Origin: Sporolactobacillus spathodeae | GTDB taxonomy: Bacteria; Bacillota; Bacilli; Bacillales; Sporolactobacillaceae | Assembly: GCF_016908935.1 (NCBI RefSeq) | Contig: NZ_JAFBEV010000025.1 | Span: 1 to 38,348, forward strand | DNA: 38,348 bases | Direction: 5' to 3' | Shown: positions 26,912-34,055 of the stretch, piece after piece | How the letters are laid out: every line of letters begins with the position of its first letter | How positions within the stretch are numbered: position 1 is the first letter of the stretch | The notes under the pieces: generated by a model | Databases searched by the model: none | What the model was told of the DNA's origin: nothing | What the model saw: the letters and a program-made list of their open reading frames with translations, nothing else | Made by a program: the position numbers and the translations under genes

Positions 26912-28075
26912 TCAGTCCTTTTTTTGATAAGATAAGATCCCTTTACAAAAAGTCATAACTAATTGATTTTTTTCGTTAAGAATAATAAAATCCGCATCTT
27001 TGCCAACCGTTATCGAACCTTTCCGATCAGCTACGCCGCATTGACGGGCAGGATTAATCGCGCCCATTTGAATAACATCTTCAAGTGTCGCGTCGGTAAA
27101 GGACATGATGTTTCGAAAAGCCTCATCCATTTTCAAAACACTGCCGGCAATCGTACCAGAATCAAGCAAGGCCAAGCCATCTTTAACATGCACAGGTTGA
27201 CCGCCTAAATCGTAGGTGCCGTTTTTTAAGCATTTTGCCCGCATGGCGTCAGTTATTAAAATAATCCGGTCACTGCCCTTTAGCTGGTAGGCGAGTCGAA
27301 CCACTTCTTTGCAGACATGACGTCCGTCACATATCAATTCATTATAAAGCTCATGATGAAGCAACGCGCCGCCGACTATCCCCGGCTGCCGATGGTGCAG
27401 TCCACGCATGCCGTTGAACACATGGGTCACCTGCGAGGCACCTGCAACAATGGCCTGAAGCAGATCTTTTTCACCTCCATCACTATGTCCGATTGAGGCA
27501 ATGACATGCTTCTCATGGAGATGGCGGATGAAATCAAGTGCACCTTCTGTTTCCGGAGCCAGTGTGACTTCTCGAATGGCTCCCTTTGCTATTTCTTGCC
27601 AATGATCGAAACAGGCTTTATCCGGAGGAATGATATATTTCTCGGGCTGGGCACCAGCTCTCTTATTATTTATAAAAGGTCCTTCAAGGTGAATACCGAT
27701 TATCTCAGCCTCGCCTTCTTTTTGATGACCGATAACTGATGCAGCGTTCTCAAGTGCTTCTTCAATTGCTTTTTTCGACTGTGTTATTGTTGTAGCAAGA
27801 AATGCTGTTGTACCTTCTGCTGGCAATGCTGAGGCAATTGTACGCAATGCTTCAGGCGTCGCATCCATCGTATCCGCACCTTTAGCCCCATGAATATGCA
27901 TATCAATCATTCCGGGGATACAGCGGTAACTTTTCGGAAAATGATAGACCGTTTCCAGAGTATGATGGCTTGTTTGCCCAACATCCGTAATCTTGCCAGC
28001 TTCAAATGTTAAATTTCCTTCAGGGATCCATTCGTTCCCCGAGTAAATCGCACAACCTGTGATTTTTCCTGTCAT
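26912..28075 (-). CDS. nagA: N-acetylglucosamine-6-phosphate deacetylase
   Basis: NagA removes acetate from GlcNAc-6-phosphate before NagB. The 387-residue amidohydrolase has the metal and substrate motifs 'PGMIDMHIHGAKGADTMD' (about 52-70), 'GIHLEGPFINNKRAGAQ', 'IGHSDG', 'VTHVFNGMRGLHHRQPG', 'LITDAM' with the catalytic Asp, and C-terminal 'NPARQCGVADRKGSITVGKDADFIIL'. ATG 28075 is used because AAGGGGTGA lies 6 bp upstream; in-frame TTG and GTG just before it are less likely. It is first in the operon, with a promoter overlapped by the palindromic operator. Confidence 0.96.
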   Translation of the reverse strand: MTGKITGCAIYSGNEWIPEGNLTFEAGKITDVGQTSHHTLETVYHFPKSYRCIPGMIDMHIHGAKGADTMDATPEALRTIASALPAEGTTAFLATTITQSKKAIEEALENAASVIGHQKEGEAEIIGIHLEGPFINNKRAGAQPEKYIIPPDKACFDHWQEIAKGAIREVTLAPETEGALDFIRHLHEKHVIASIGHSDGGEKDLLQAIVAGASQVTHVFNGMRGLHHRQPGIVGGALLHHELYNELICDGRHVCKEVVRLAYQLKGSDRIILITDAMRAKCLKNGTYDLGGQPVHVKDGLALLDSGTIAGSVLKMDEAFRNIMSFTDATLEDVIQMGAINPARQCGVADRKGSITVGKDADFIILNEKNQLVMTFCKGILSYQKKD

Positions 28076-28095
28076 CACCAATCACCCCTTGTTAA

Positions 28096-28124
28096 ATTAT
28101 ACTTTCTTTCGGTATATATGTCTA
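28096..28124 (-). promoter_or_regulatory. Promoter of the nag operon
   Basis: Minus strand TAGACA (28119-28124), 17-bp spacer, TATAAT (28096-28101). The -35 and most of the spacer lie inside the palindromic operator. Confidence 0.75.
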
Positions 28125-28139
28125 GACATATATACCGAA
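28108..28139. promoter_or_regulatory. 32-bp perfect palindrome, likely NagR operator
   Basis: Two exact half sites meet at the centre TCTAGA (28121-28126). The left half is TTCGGTATATATGTCT (28108-28123), and the right half is its complement. It overlaps the nagA -35 region, as expected for a steric repressor site, and ends 2 bp from the stop codon of the upstream oxidoreductase gene. Confidence 0.8.
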
Positions 28140-28141
28140 CA

Positions 28142-29050
28142 TTAATAACTTGCTTCATGATAGAGCAATTCACAAAGATGATGTGTTTCCAAAGCATCCG
28201 CTTCAGGGATCAGCAATGGATCCCGATCCTTTACGGTTTTCAAAAAAGCGGAAACAGCCGTTTCAAACCCTCTTTTATAGAGTGTTGTGTCCCAATCACC
28301 ATAAGACAACTTGACCTCTTCACGTGATTTAATCCATCGACAATCGGTTAAATTGCGAATGCGGTATTCCCCTTCAGGCGACATTACTTGAAGCAATTCT
28401 TCATTCGTCCCACTGACTCGATTCATCACAGCAATCGCCGAACAATTTTCAAATTGAATGGCAGCCGTCAGACTCGTATATTTATTCTCACCGTTCTTCG
28501 TCGCATGAACAGACAGCTTCTTTAATTGGTGTTCCCCTGCAATGAAACGCACGGAATCAATAACATGAATGAAGTCACCAAAAATAAAAGGACGTAAATC
28601 CAGTGGATCGTTTGTCCTGTTCTTCTGCAAAATGATGAACGTTTTCCCCTCTAATTTAGCCGCTTGCTGATAAAAAGGAGCAAAACGCCGATTAAATCCA
28701 GTCATCAACGGCACTTGTTCTTGCTTGGCAAGCTCAGTCAGGCGCCTTGACTGCTGATAATTATCAGCAATCGGTTTGTCCGTGAAAACAGCAATATGAT
28801 GCCGAATCAATTGTTCGATAATCAACGGATGCGCGGCCGTTGCTGCATGGACAAAAGCTGCTTCTATGCCGCTATTAATTAAATCGTTCAGATCTTGATA
28901 CAGATACTTAAAGCGATACTTTTGTTTGAGCATGTCCAAAGTGTTGGGGTTTCGTGTGCAAAAATGTATCGTGTCGCCAGACATCGCAGCATAAATCGGC
29001 AAATATGCCTTCTTCGCAATTGAGCCAACTCCGATAACTCCAATTTTCAA
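28142..29050 (-). CDS. Gfo/Idh/MocA-family oxidoreductase
   Basis: This 302-residue NAD(P)-binding protein starts with 'LKIGVIGVGSIAKKAYLPIY'. It then has 'FTDKPIADNYQQSRRLTELAKQ' (the EKP-type motif with Asp in place of Glu) and 'MTGFNRRFAPFYQ', both typical of the family (MviM/YteT-like). The substrate is probably a sugar or inositol derivative but is not predictable. TTG 29050 is chosen because the family starts at this point and GAGGA lies just upstream (4 bp, short); ATG 29077 has no ribosome site. A GAAAGCGTTTT element at about 29086-29100 resembles a CcpA site with two mismatches. It lies just upstream of the nag operon but ends before the nag promoter. Confidence 0.88.
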   Translation of the reverse strand: MKIGVIGVGSIAKKAYLPIYAAMSGDTIHFCTRNPNTLDMLKQKYRFKYLYQDLNDLINSGIEAAFVHAATAAHPLIIEQLIRHHIAVFTDKPIADNYQQSRRLTELAKQEQVPLMTGFNRRFAPFYQQAAKLEGKTFIILQKNRTNDPLDLRPFIFGDFIHVIDSVRFIAGEHQLKKLSVHATKNGENKYTSLTAAIQFENCSAIAVMNRVSGTNEELLQVMSPEGEYRIRNLTDCRWIKSREEVKLSYGDWDTTLYKRGFETAVSAFLKTVKDRDPLLIPEADALETHHLCELLYHEASY

Positions 29051-29156
29051 TAGTCCTCGCCACCCATTCTGTTTCATTTCAATAAAACGCTTTCTATTTC
29101 TAATTATAGTCCATTTATGGTGACAAAACAGATAGATAAATGAGAAAAAAAGCGCA

Positions 29157-29202
29157 CAAAAAAAGCTCTGAAGGCATCATCTAGCAATGAAGCTTCAGAA
29201 CT
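29157..29202 (-). terminator. Terminator of the ATT-start small gene
   Basis: On the minus strand AGTTCTGAAG pairs with CTTCAGAGCT (one G-U pair) and is followed by TTTTTTT. Confidence 0.8.
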
Positions 29203-29228
29203 CGCCGAATTTTATTGATTTTTTTCTT

Positions 29229-29429
29229 TTAATCCGTCTCTTCCTCAACATCCTCTGTATCATTTTTACTTGGAATGAGTTCCGTTTGATTTAAAATATC
29301 ATCAACCAAGCTTTCAATTTCTTCTTTTGTCTTTAACCACATAAACGTCCCCCCGATTTGATCGATTTCATACGTATCATTTCCAACGGGATCGTTGCCT
29401 ATACAGAGCAACTGACTTTCAAATGCAAT
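29229..29429 (-). CDS. small acidic protein, probable ATT start
   Basis: The open frame gives 66 residues. It begins (I/M)AFESQLLCIGNDPVGNDTY, continues 'EIDQIGGTFMWLKTKEEIESL' and ends in an acidic tail (NDTEDVEEETD). The well-formed sequence starts before the first ATG (29342) and before an in-frame TTG (29411). A TATACT -10 (29460-29465) and an AGAAGGA ribosome site (29436-29442) sit directly before an in-frame ATT at 29427-29429 with 7-bp spacing, and a stop codon lies just upstream. ATT is a rare start (known for infC), so this is inference. The minimum product from ATG 29342 would be 37 residues. Family not recognised. Confidence 0.6.
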   Translation of the reverse strand: MAFESQLLCIGNDPVGNDTYEIDQIGGTFMWLKTKEEIESLVDDILNQTELIPSKNDTEDVEEETD

Positions 29430-29801
29430 TTATTGGTCCTTCTATTAATTGAATAAGAAAGTATACGTTTTTAAAAAAATCATTTTGATTCGAGTAAGAA
29501 CTGTCTCATTGAAAACCTTTATCGTTATTTGCGTGCAACATTAGTTCATTACCGCTAATAAATTTTTTGGTGCACTCGTAGAGAAAAAATGAAAATCTCG
29601 ATCAGACGTTTTTTTCATAAGCAAAATCGAAACAGAGTGAGTGCTTTTATTCCTATATTTTATTATAGTCTGATATTTCTGTCTCTGCCATCAATTTTGG
29701 AAATTTATATGAAATACTTTCATTGACGGAACAGCTGTATCTGTACTACCCGCAGGCGTCTCGCACCTCGCTGTATTTTTGTGCGAAAAACTTTCTTCTT
29801 A

Positions 29802-29852
29802 AATAAAAATCACCGTTTTCTTTAGCTCTATTGAGCCACAGAAACGGCGATT
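29802..29852 (-). terminator. Terminator of yneF
   Basis: On the minus strand ATCGCCGTTTCT pairs with AGAAAACGGTGAT (one G-U pair, inner GGCTC/GAGC-like pairing) and is followed by TTTTT. The upstream stretch 29466-29801 contains A+T-rich DNA and a possible degraded repeat (CCCGCAGGCGTCTCGCAC, 29749-29766) but no supported gene. Confidence 0.8.
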
Positions 29853-29880
29853 GATAAAAAACAAATTATCGAATTACTTG

Positions 29881-30096
29881 TCACTTCATCTGATTATTAA
29901 TCGATTTCATCATCTGATTGAGTTTCTTCTGCGATGGGTGCTGCCCCATTTGGGACATCATCACACGAAGCATTTGTTCATTAATCGGCGGATTTTTCTT
30001 TAAATAGTCCATCATATATTTACGGGCAATAAAGAACCCAAGCACAACACCTATCGCCAAGCAGACGATACCGATCAGTATGTATAGCCACAGCAT
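29881..30096 (-). CDS. yneF: YneF (UPF0154) small membrane protein
   Basis: This 71-residue protein has one N-terminal transmembrane helix (residues 4-24, [21 protein letters not shown]). The conserved cytosolic part follows: '[43 protein letters not shown]'. This is the signature of UPF0154/YneF, found throughout Firmicutes, with no firm function. GGAGG precedes ATG 30096 at 10 bp. In B. subtilis it lies a few genes beyond lexA-yneA, so the locus is partly syntenic here, but the genes between (yneB, ynzC, tkt, sirA) are absent. Confidence 0.95.
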   Translation of the reverse strand: MLWLYILIGIVCLAIGVVLGFFIARKYMMDYLKKNPPINEQMLRVMMSQMGQHPSQKKLNQMMKSINNQMK

Positions 30097-30131
30097 AAGA
30101 CTGTTACCTCCTTATATAAATATTCCGTCTT

Positions 30132-30308
30132 TCAGTTTACACTATCGGCCAAAAGCAGGTCAACCACTCCATCAAGTTTATGCAAATTATTATTATTCAA
30201 TCGCTTGAATTCATCCATATTTTTTATATCCTTAATAACCTTGGCTATTGTCTGGTTCATTTCTGCTGAAGGAAATACTAAGACATTTTGATCGAAAGCA
30301 AAATTACA
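30132..30308 (-). pseudogene. Open frame without a good start: remnant or small gene
   Basis: The frame stays open for 58 codons and reads protein-like ('FAFDQNVLVFPSAEMNQTIA', then 'KVIKDIKNMDEFKRL', ending 'GVVDLLLADSVN'). An internal ATG at 30260 would give 42 residues, but it has no ribosome site. Coding-like sequence continues upstream of that ATG up to a TGA with no start. This suggests the 3' remnant of a lost gene, though a small gene with a poor ribosome site is possible. It sits where other Bacillales carry additional genes between lexA and yneF. No homologue recognised. Confidence 0.3.
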
Positions 30309-30328
30309 TCAAATAAGAGTCCAAAATA

Positions 30329-30372
30329 TAAAAAAAAGAAAGCTTAAAGTCCCATCTGAGAACAGCTTTCTT
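30329..30372 (-). terminator. Strong terminator with no annotated gene before it
   Basis: AAGAAAGCT/AGCTTTCTT across a 19-base loop, followed by eight T residues on the minus strand. It lies about 215 bases beyond yneA, which already has its own terminator at 30552-30584. Confidence 0.85.
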
Positions 30373-30537
30373 CTGAAGGAGGATGAAATATAAACCTACG
30401 GTGAAAGGCAAGGTAATCACCGAAGGAAATTTCCAAATATATTAATCGGTGCCCTGAAAAAGAGACACACGCGATTAACCATGATTTACAAGTAATCCCA
30501 TTGTATCAAAACAATATCATTGTAACTCCCTTTGTTA
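30329..30537 (-). ncRNA. Candidate small RNA between yneA and yneF
   Basis: A TATACA-17-TATACT promoter on the minus strand (30544-30572) and the strong terminator at 30329-30372 would define a transcript of about 209 nt with no supported ORF. It contains mutually exclusive pairings of CACCG and CGGTG elements. Just before the terminator it has an unpaired CATCCTCCTTC (30375-30385), complementary to a Shine-Dalgarno sequence plus start codon. This is the usual seed of C-rich regulatory RNAs. No known RNA family is recognised. Alternatively the other strand's GAAGGAGGATG starts a 20-codon ORF. Confidence 0.35.
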
Positions 30538-30551
30538 TATAACAGTATAGC

Positions 30552-30584
30552 AAAAAAAAAAGCTCTTGTATAGCTATTGAGCTT
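30552..30584 (-). terminator. Terminator of yneA
   Basis: AAGCTC/GAGCTT with a 13-base loop and a run of about ten T residues, starting 3 bases after the yneA stop. Confidence 0.85.
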
Positions 30585-30587
30585 AAT

Positions 30588-30914
30588 TTATTGTTTTTTA
30601 TTCTTTCCTATATGATCCTTCAACACCGGAATGATTAACCGTTGATCAGGTACAATTTGATCCCCATTTATTCCGTTTTTACCTTCTACCCATTTAACAA
30701 AGGCCACATTTGAAAGATGGTTTGTTTCGCCGCGATATCGATTGGCAATTTTCCATAAGTTATCACCTTGTTGGACATGAATGACCTGATAATCCCTGTT
30801 ATTATCAGCAATTACGTTATTGGTAAGACTAAAAAAGGCAATTGCAGTAAGGACAAATAAAATTAACCAAGAATAACTTTTCGTCATTATATGTCTGTTG
30901 AAAATTCTAATCAT
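30588..30914 (-). CDS. yneA: SOS cell-division suppressor YneA
   Basis: This 108-residue protein has an N-terminal transmembrane/signal segment (about residues 13-36, SYSWLILFVLTAIAFFSL) and one LysM domain ('QVIHVQQGDNLWKIANRYRG...', about 43-95). The layout and the position divergent from lexA are those of YneA, which delays septum formation after DNA damage. ATG 30914 is used because GAGGGGG lies 8 bp upstream; an in-frame TTG just before it is less likely. The promoter TTGACA-17-TATCAT has a LexA box filling its spacer, so it should be tightly SOS-controlled. Unlike in B. subtilis, no yneB or ynzC follows. Confidence 0.9.
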   Translation of the reverse strand: MIRIFNRHIMTKSYSWLILFVLTAIAFFSLTNNVIADNNRDYQVIHVQQGDNLWKIANRYRGETNHLSNVAFVKWVEGKNGINGDQIVPDQRLIIPVLKDHIGKNKKQ

Positions 30915-30948
30915 CAAGATAGCCCCCTCGAGCGTTCATATGTTCTCG

Positions 30949-30962
30949 CAAACATCTGTTCG
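30949..30962. promoter_or_regulatory. LexA box 1 (yneA side)
   Basis: CAAACATCTGTTCG is the exact reverse complement of boxes 2 and 3 and fits CGAACnnnnGTTyG. It lies between the yneA promoter and its start codon. Confidence 0.85.
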
Positions 30963-30967
30963 TATAT

Positions 30968-30996
30968 ATGATATTGCGAACAGATGTTTGTGTCAA
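30968..30996 (-). promoter_or_regulatory. Sigma-A promoter of yneA
   Basis: Minus strand perfect TTGACA (30991-30996), 17-bp spacer made almost wholly of LexA box 2, and TATCAT (30968-30973). Confidence 0.8.
30977..30990. promoter_or_regulatory. LexA box 2
   Basis: CGAACAGATGTTTG, identical to box 3, occupies the spacer of the yneA promoter. Confidence 0.9.
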
Positions 30997-31001
30997 GAGC
31001 T

Positions 31002-31015
31002 CGAACAGATGTTTG
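31002..31015. promoter_or_regulatory. LexA box 3 (lexA side)
   Basis: CGAACAGATGTTTG, 25 bp (centre to centre) from box 2, overlaps the lexA -35 region. Confidence 0.9.
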
Positions 31016-31041
31016 TGTTTTCTCAACACAGATGCTATAAT
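31013..31041 (+). promoter_or_regulatory. Sigma-A promoter of lexA
   Basis: TTGTGT (31013-31018), 17-bp spacer, perfect TATAAT (31036-31041). The -35 overlaps LexA box 3, giving autorepression. Confidence 0.7.
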
Positions 31042-31070
31042 TTGGATAAGAAGTGTAAAGGGGTATGCTC

Positions 31071-31682
31071 ATGAGACTCTCAACGCGACAGCAATCCATC
31101 TTAGATTTTATCAAACATGAAGTATCAACTAAGGGCTATCCACCGTCTGTGCGCGAAATCTGCGATGCCGTTGGCTTAGCTTCAAGCTCTACTGTCCACG
31201 GACATTTGGAACGGCTTGAAAAAAAAGGCTTGATTCGGCGTGACCCAACAAAACCACGTGCGATAGAAATTTTAGATGAGGACAACGATCGGCTTCGCGA
31301 GAAGGTTGTCCAAATACCGGTTATTGGCAAAGTCACAGCCGGTATGCCTATTAGTGCCATCGAGAACATCGAAGAATATTTCCCGGTTCCTGAATCAATG
31401 GTTGAAGATAGCGACGTCTTTATTTTGAACGTCCAAGGTGAAAGCATGATTAATGCTGGTATTCTTGATGGTGACAAAGTTATTGTTCGTCAACAGCGCA
31501 CCGCTGAAAACGGTGAGATCGTGGTTGCGATGACGGATGAGGATGAGGCTACTGTCAAGCGTTTCTTTAAGGAAAAAGACTATATCAGACTTCAACCCGA
31601 GAATCCTACCATGGATCCGATTATCCTTGACAATTGCACGATTCTTGGCAAAGTTATTGGTGTTTTCCGCTCGATTCAATGA
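31071..31682 (+). CDS. lexA: SOS repressor LexA
   Basis: LexA represses the DNA-damage regulon and cleaves itself when stimulated by RecA filaments. The 203-residue protein has the winged-helix start '[44 protein letters not shown]'. The self-cleavage site is Ala90-Gly91 in 'GKVTAGMPI'. The catalytic dyad is Ser125 ('[11 protein letters not shown]') and Lys163 ('ATVKRFF'). ATG 31071 is chosen because AAAGGGG lies 7 bp upstream; ATG 31065 is only 1 bp from it. It diverges from yneA, with three LexA boxes between. Confidence 0.98.
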   Translation: MRLSTRQQSILDFIKHEVSTKGYPPSVREICDAVGLASSSTVHGHLERLEKKGLIRRDPTKPRAIEILDEDNDRLREKVVQIPVIGKVTAGMPISAIENIEEYFPVPESMVEDSDVFILNVQGESMINAGILDGDKVIVRQQRTAENGEIVVAMTDEDEATVKRFFKEKDYIRLQPENPTMDPIILDNCTILGKVIGVFRSIQ

Positions 31683-31691
31683 TGAAAATTC

Positions 31692-31736
31692 AGCCGCAAA
31701 AATCGCATGACACATGTGATTTTTGCGGCTCTTTTT
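31692..31736 (+). terminator. Terminator of lexA
   Basis: AGCCGCAAAAATC/GATTTTTGCGGCT with an extended stem (CATG/CATG, one G-U) and CTTTTT, 10 bases after the stop. Confidence 0.93.
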
Positions 31737-31938
31737 CATAAGTGGCATATAATACTGTGCTAAGATATGGCGCAGACATTCGAACACCAACGGGAAAAAT
31801 AAAACACGGGAGCTAAACAGGTACTCGCCAGTCTGAGGAATCCCCAGCTGCATCCCCGCCCAGAGAATTTTTATACTTTCCGTCTCGATTTGGGGTAAAC
31901 TAGAAGAAAGGCAATGATCTATAAAAGGAGTGGTTCTG

Positions 31939-32268
31939 ATGAATGAACAGATCAAGAAAATCTTTCTTGCCGGTTTAGGAGCGACATTATTAAGTAAGGA
32001 AAAGGCCACCCAATTTTTGAGCGATCTCTCGAAGAGTGGCAGTGTGGCCGCGAATGAAACGAAAAACTTTGTCGACAAACTAGCTGATCAGGGACAAACA
32101 AAAAAAGATCAATTACAAGATGACATGAAAATCGCCATAAAAGGCTCCATAGAAGAACTCGGTTTTGTTACTAAAGAAGACTACCAGGCATTAAAAGCAC
32201 AAGTTGCTGCACTCGAAGAAAAACTGACCATCCTTTCTGGTTCCGAGGCTTCAGAGTCCGATAAATAA
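31939..32268 (+). CDS. phasin-like small protein paired with an UbiB kinase
   Basis: This 109-residue protein begins 'MNEQIKKIFLAGLGATLLSK', then 'EKATQFLSDLSKSGSVAANE', and ends with a coiled coil ('DYQALKAQVAALEEKLTIL'). It resembles the short phasin/PHA-granule-like proteins of Firmicutes that lie next to AarF/UbiB genes. ATG 31939 is used because AGGAGTGG lies 5 bp upstream; a GTG at 31930 would overlap that site. The UbiB-type gene starts 33 bp downstream, so both are probably one transcript. No PHA synthase is in the window, so a polyester-granule role is not supported. A link to membrane or quinone function through its partner is inference. Confidence 0.8.
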   Translation: MNEQIKKIFLAGLGATLLSKEKATQFLSDLSKSGSVAANETKNFVDKLADQGQTKKDQLQDDMKIAIKGSIEELGFVTKEDYQALKAQVAALEEKLTILSGSEASESDK

Positions 32269-32301
32269 GCGCATGTGCTTGTGCACAGTCAGGTGAGACA
32301 G

Positions 32302-33981
32302 ATGATAAGCAAAAGGATCAGACATATTAAACGTTATCAGGAAATCGTAGCTGTCCTCGTTAAATACGGGTTTGGTTACATTGTCAAAGACGTTGGTCTC
32401 TTTCACTTGCTCTCATTACCGAAACAAATCATTTCTGATTTTTCCACAGAGAGTGCATCTTCTGCGCCGCTTGCAGCCAAAATTCGCGCAATGCTGGAAG
32501 AGTTGGGACCGACTTTTATTAAGCTCGGTCAAATGCTCAGTCTGCGATCCGACATCATCCCGGAGCAGATCGCTGATGAATTGCGTAAGCTTCAGGATTC
32601 AGTGACCCCAATCGATCCGGAGCAAATTGAAAAAACCATCGTGGAACAGTTAGGAGCGCCTGTTTCAGAGGTCTTCGCATCATTCGAAAAGGATTGTTTT
32701 GCAGCCGCGTCGATTGCTCAAGTGCATCGCGCGGTTCTCCACTCTGGAGAGCGGGTTATTATCAAAGTCCGCCGACCAGAAATTGAAGCCATCATAAATA
32801 ACGACATTGAAATTCTTTGGGATTTAGCTTCACTTGTTGAGAAGCGCTACGTTTGGGCTAGAGAACTTCAATTGACAGAGATTGTTGACGAATTCTCAAA
32901 TGCCATTCGCAACGAAATCGACTATTTCCGTGAAGGCAGAAACGCAGAAAAAATCCGTGACTATTTCTCAAATAATGCTTCAGTGATTATACCAAAAATC
33001 TATTGGGACTATTCAACGCATCAATTGCTTACAATGGAGCAAATTCAAGGGATGAAATTCGGTGAATTGATTAACGCATCACCGGATTCTGTAAATAAAA
33101 AACTGATTGCCGAACGAATCGTCCGATCTTTTCTCGATCAGGCGCTTGATGCCGGCGTCTTCCATGGCGATCCGCATCCAGGCAACTTCTTCTTCTTTCC
33201 AGACAATAAAATTTGTTATATTGATTTTGGTCAGGTGGGCGTGTTAAGCGAAGAGATGAAATTTCATTTTTCAAGCCTTATCATCGGACTGATGCGCGGG
33301 GATACTGAAATGCTGCAACGCACCCTATTTGAGATGTCGCCAACACCGGATAAACTGGACGAACGTCAATTTCAAATGGATCTGACAGCACTGCGCGATC
33401 AATACTATGAATTGCCTTTTCGTGACGTTCACATTGGCAAAGTCGTGCATGATGTCTTTCAATTAACAAACAAGCATCATATTGTCATTCCTACCAATTA
33501 TACGCTGCTCGGTAAAGCTCTGATTACGCTCGAAGGCATGATTAATCAACTGGATAACGCAATAAGTATTCTTGAACTCGCCGAACCTTATGGCCGAAAA
33601 TTGCTAATCGAACGTTTGGACCCACAGCGTCTTGCGAAGAAATGGTCGCGCTCGCTATTTCAAGCGCTCACCCATTCAGTGCAGCTTCCTTCCCTATTAA
33701 CGAAGACACTTAAGCATTTAAATACCGGTAAAACACATGTTGAAATGGAATTACCACAACTCGATTTACTGCTTTCCAAACTGGACCGAGTAGCAAATCG
33801 CATTTCGTTCAGTATCATCCTACTTGCCTTCAGCATTATTCTTTGCGGCTTAATTATCGGCGAAACGATGGGCGCGCACCCATTCTTAAGTCAGATACCC
33901 GTGCTGGATATTGCTGTGACGATTAGCTTGATTATGTTTTTCATCGTACTGCTTGCCATCTTTCGATCTGGAAAGTTTTGA
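32302..33981 (+). CDS. UbiB/AarF/ABC1-family atypical protein kinase
   Basis: This 559-residue protein of the ABC1/UbiB kinase-like family is needed elsewhere for quinone lipid metabolism. It has the KxGQ motif in 'FIKLGQMLSLRSDIIPEQIADELRKLQD' (about 78-105), the alanine-rich nucleotide loop 'AAASIAQVHRA', a catalytic Lys in 'VIIKVRRPE', 'FHGDPHPGNFFFF' and the metal motif 'YIDFGQVG'. Two transmembrane helices end the protein (about 507-527 and 536-556). ATG 32302 follows AGGTGAGACAG; a GTG at 32275 is less likely. It follows the phasin-like gene, an arrangement I recall from other Firmicutes. Confidence 0.93.
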   Translation: MISKRIRHIKRYQEIVAVLVKYGFGYIVKDVGLFHLLSLPKQIISDFSTESASSAPLAAKIRAMLEELGPTFIKLGQMLSLRSDIIPEQIADELRKLQDSVTPIDPEQIEKTIVEQLGAPVSEVFASFEKDCFAAASIAQVHRAVLHSGERVIIKVRRPEIEAIINNDIEILWDLASLVEKRYVWARELQLTEIVDEFSNAIRNEIDYFREGRNAEKIRDYFSNNASVIIPKIYWDYSTHQLLTMEQIQGMKFGELINASPDSVNKKLIAERIVRSFLDQALDAGVFHGDPHPGNFFFFPDNKICYIDFGQVGVLSEEMKFHFSSLIIGLMRGDTEMLQRTLFEMSPTPDKLDERQFQMDLTALRDQYYELPFRDVHIGKVVHDVFQLTNKHHIVIPTNYTLLGKALITLEGMINQLDNAISILELAEPYGRKLLIERLDPQRLAKKWSRSLFQALTHSVQLPSLLTKTLKHLNTGKTHVEMELPQLDLLLSKLDRVANRISFSIILLAFSIILCGLIIGETMGAHPFLSQIPVLDIAVTISLIMFFIVLLAIFRSGKF

Positions 33982-34055
33982 ATGACCCCTTCATCTATAG
34001 TGCTCGTGCCTAAAAAGAAAAAGCATTTTTGCAAAATTTTAGCAGACAGATTCCA

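Noticed and set aside
29589-29726. 45-codon plus-strand frame (MKISIRRFFHKQNRNRVSAF...)
   Set aside because: No Shine-Dalgarno sequence (GAGAAAAA only), very A+T-rich, and no terminator; chance openness is likely.
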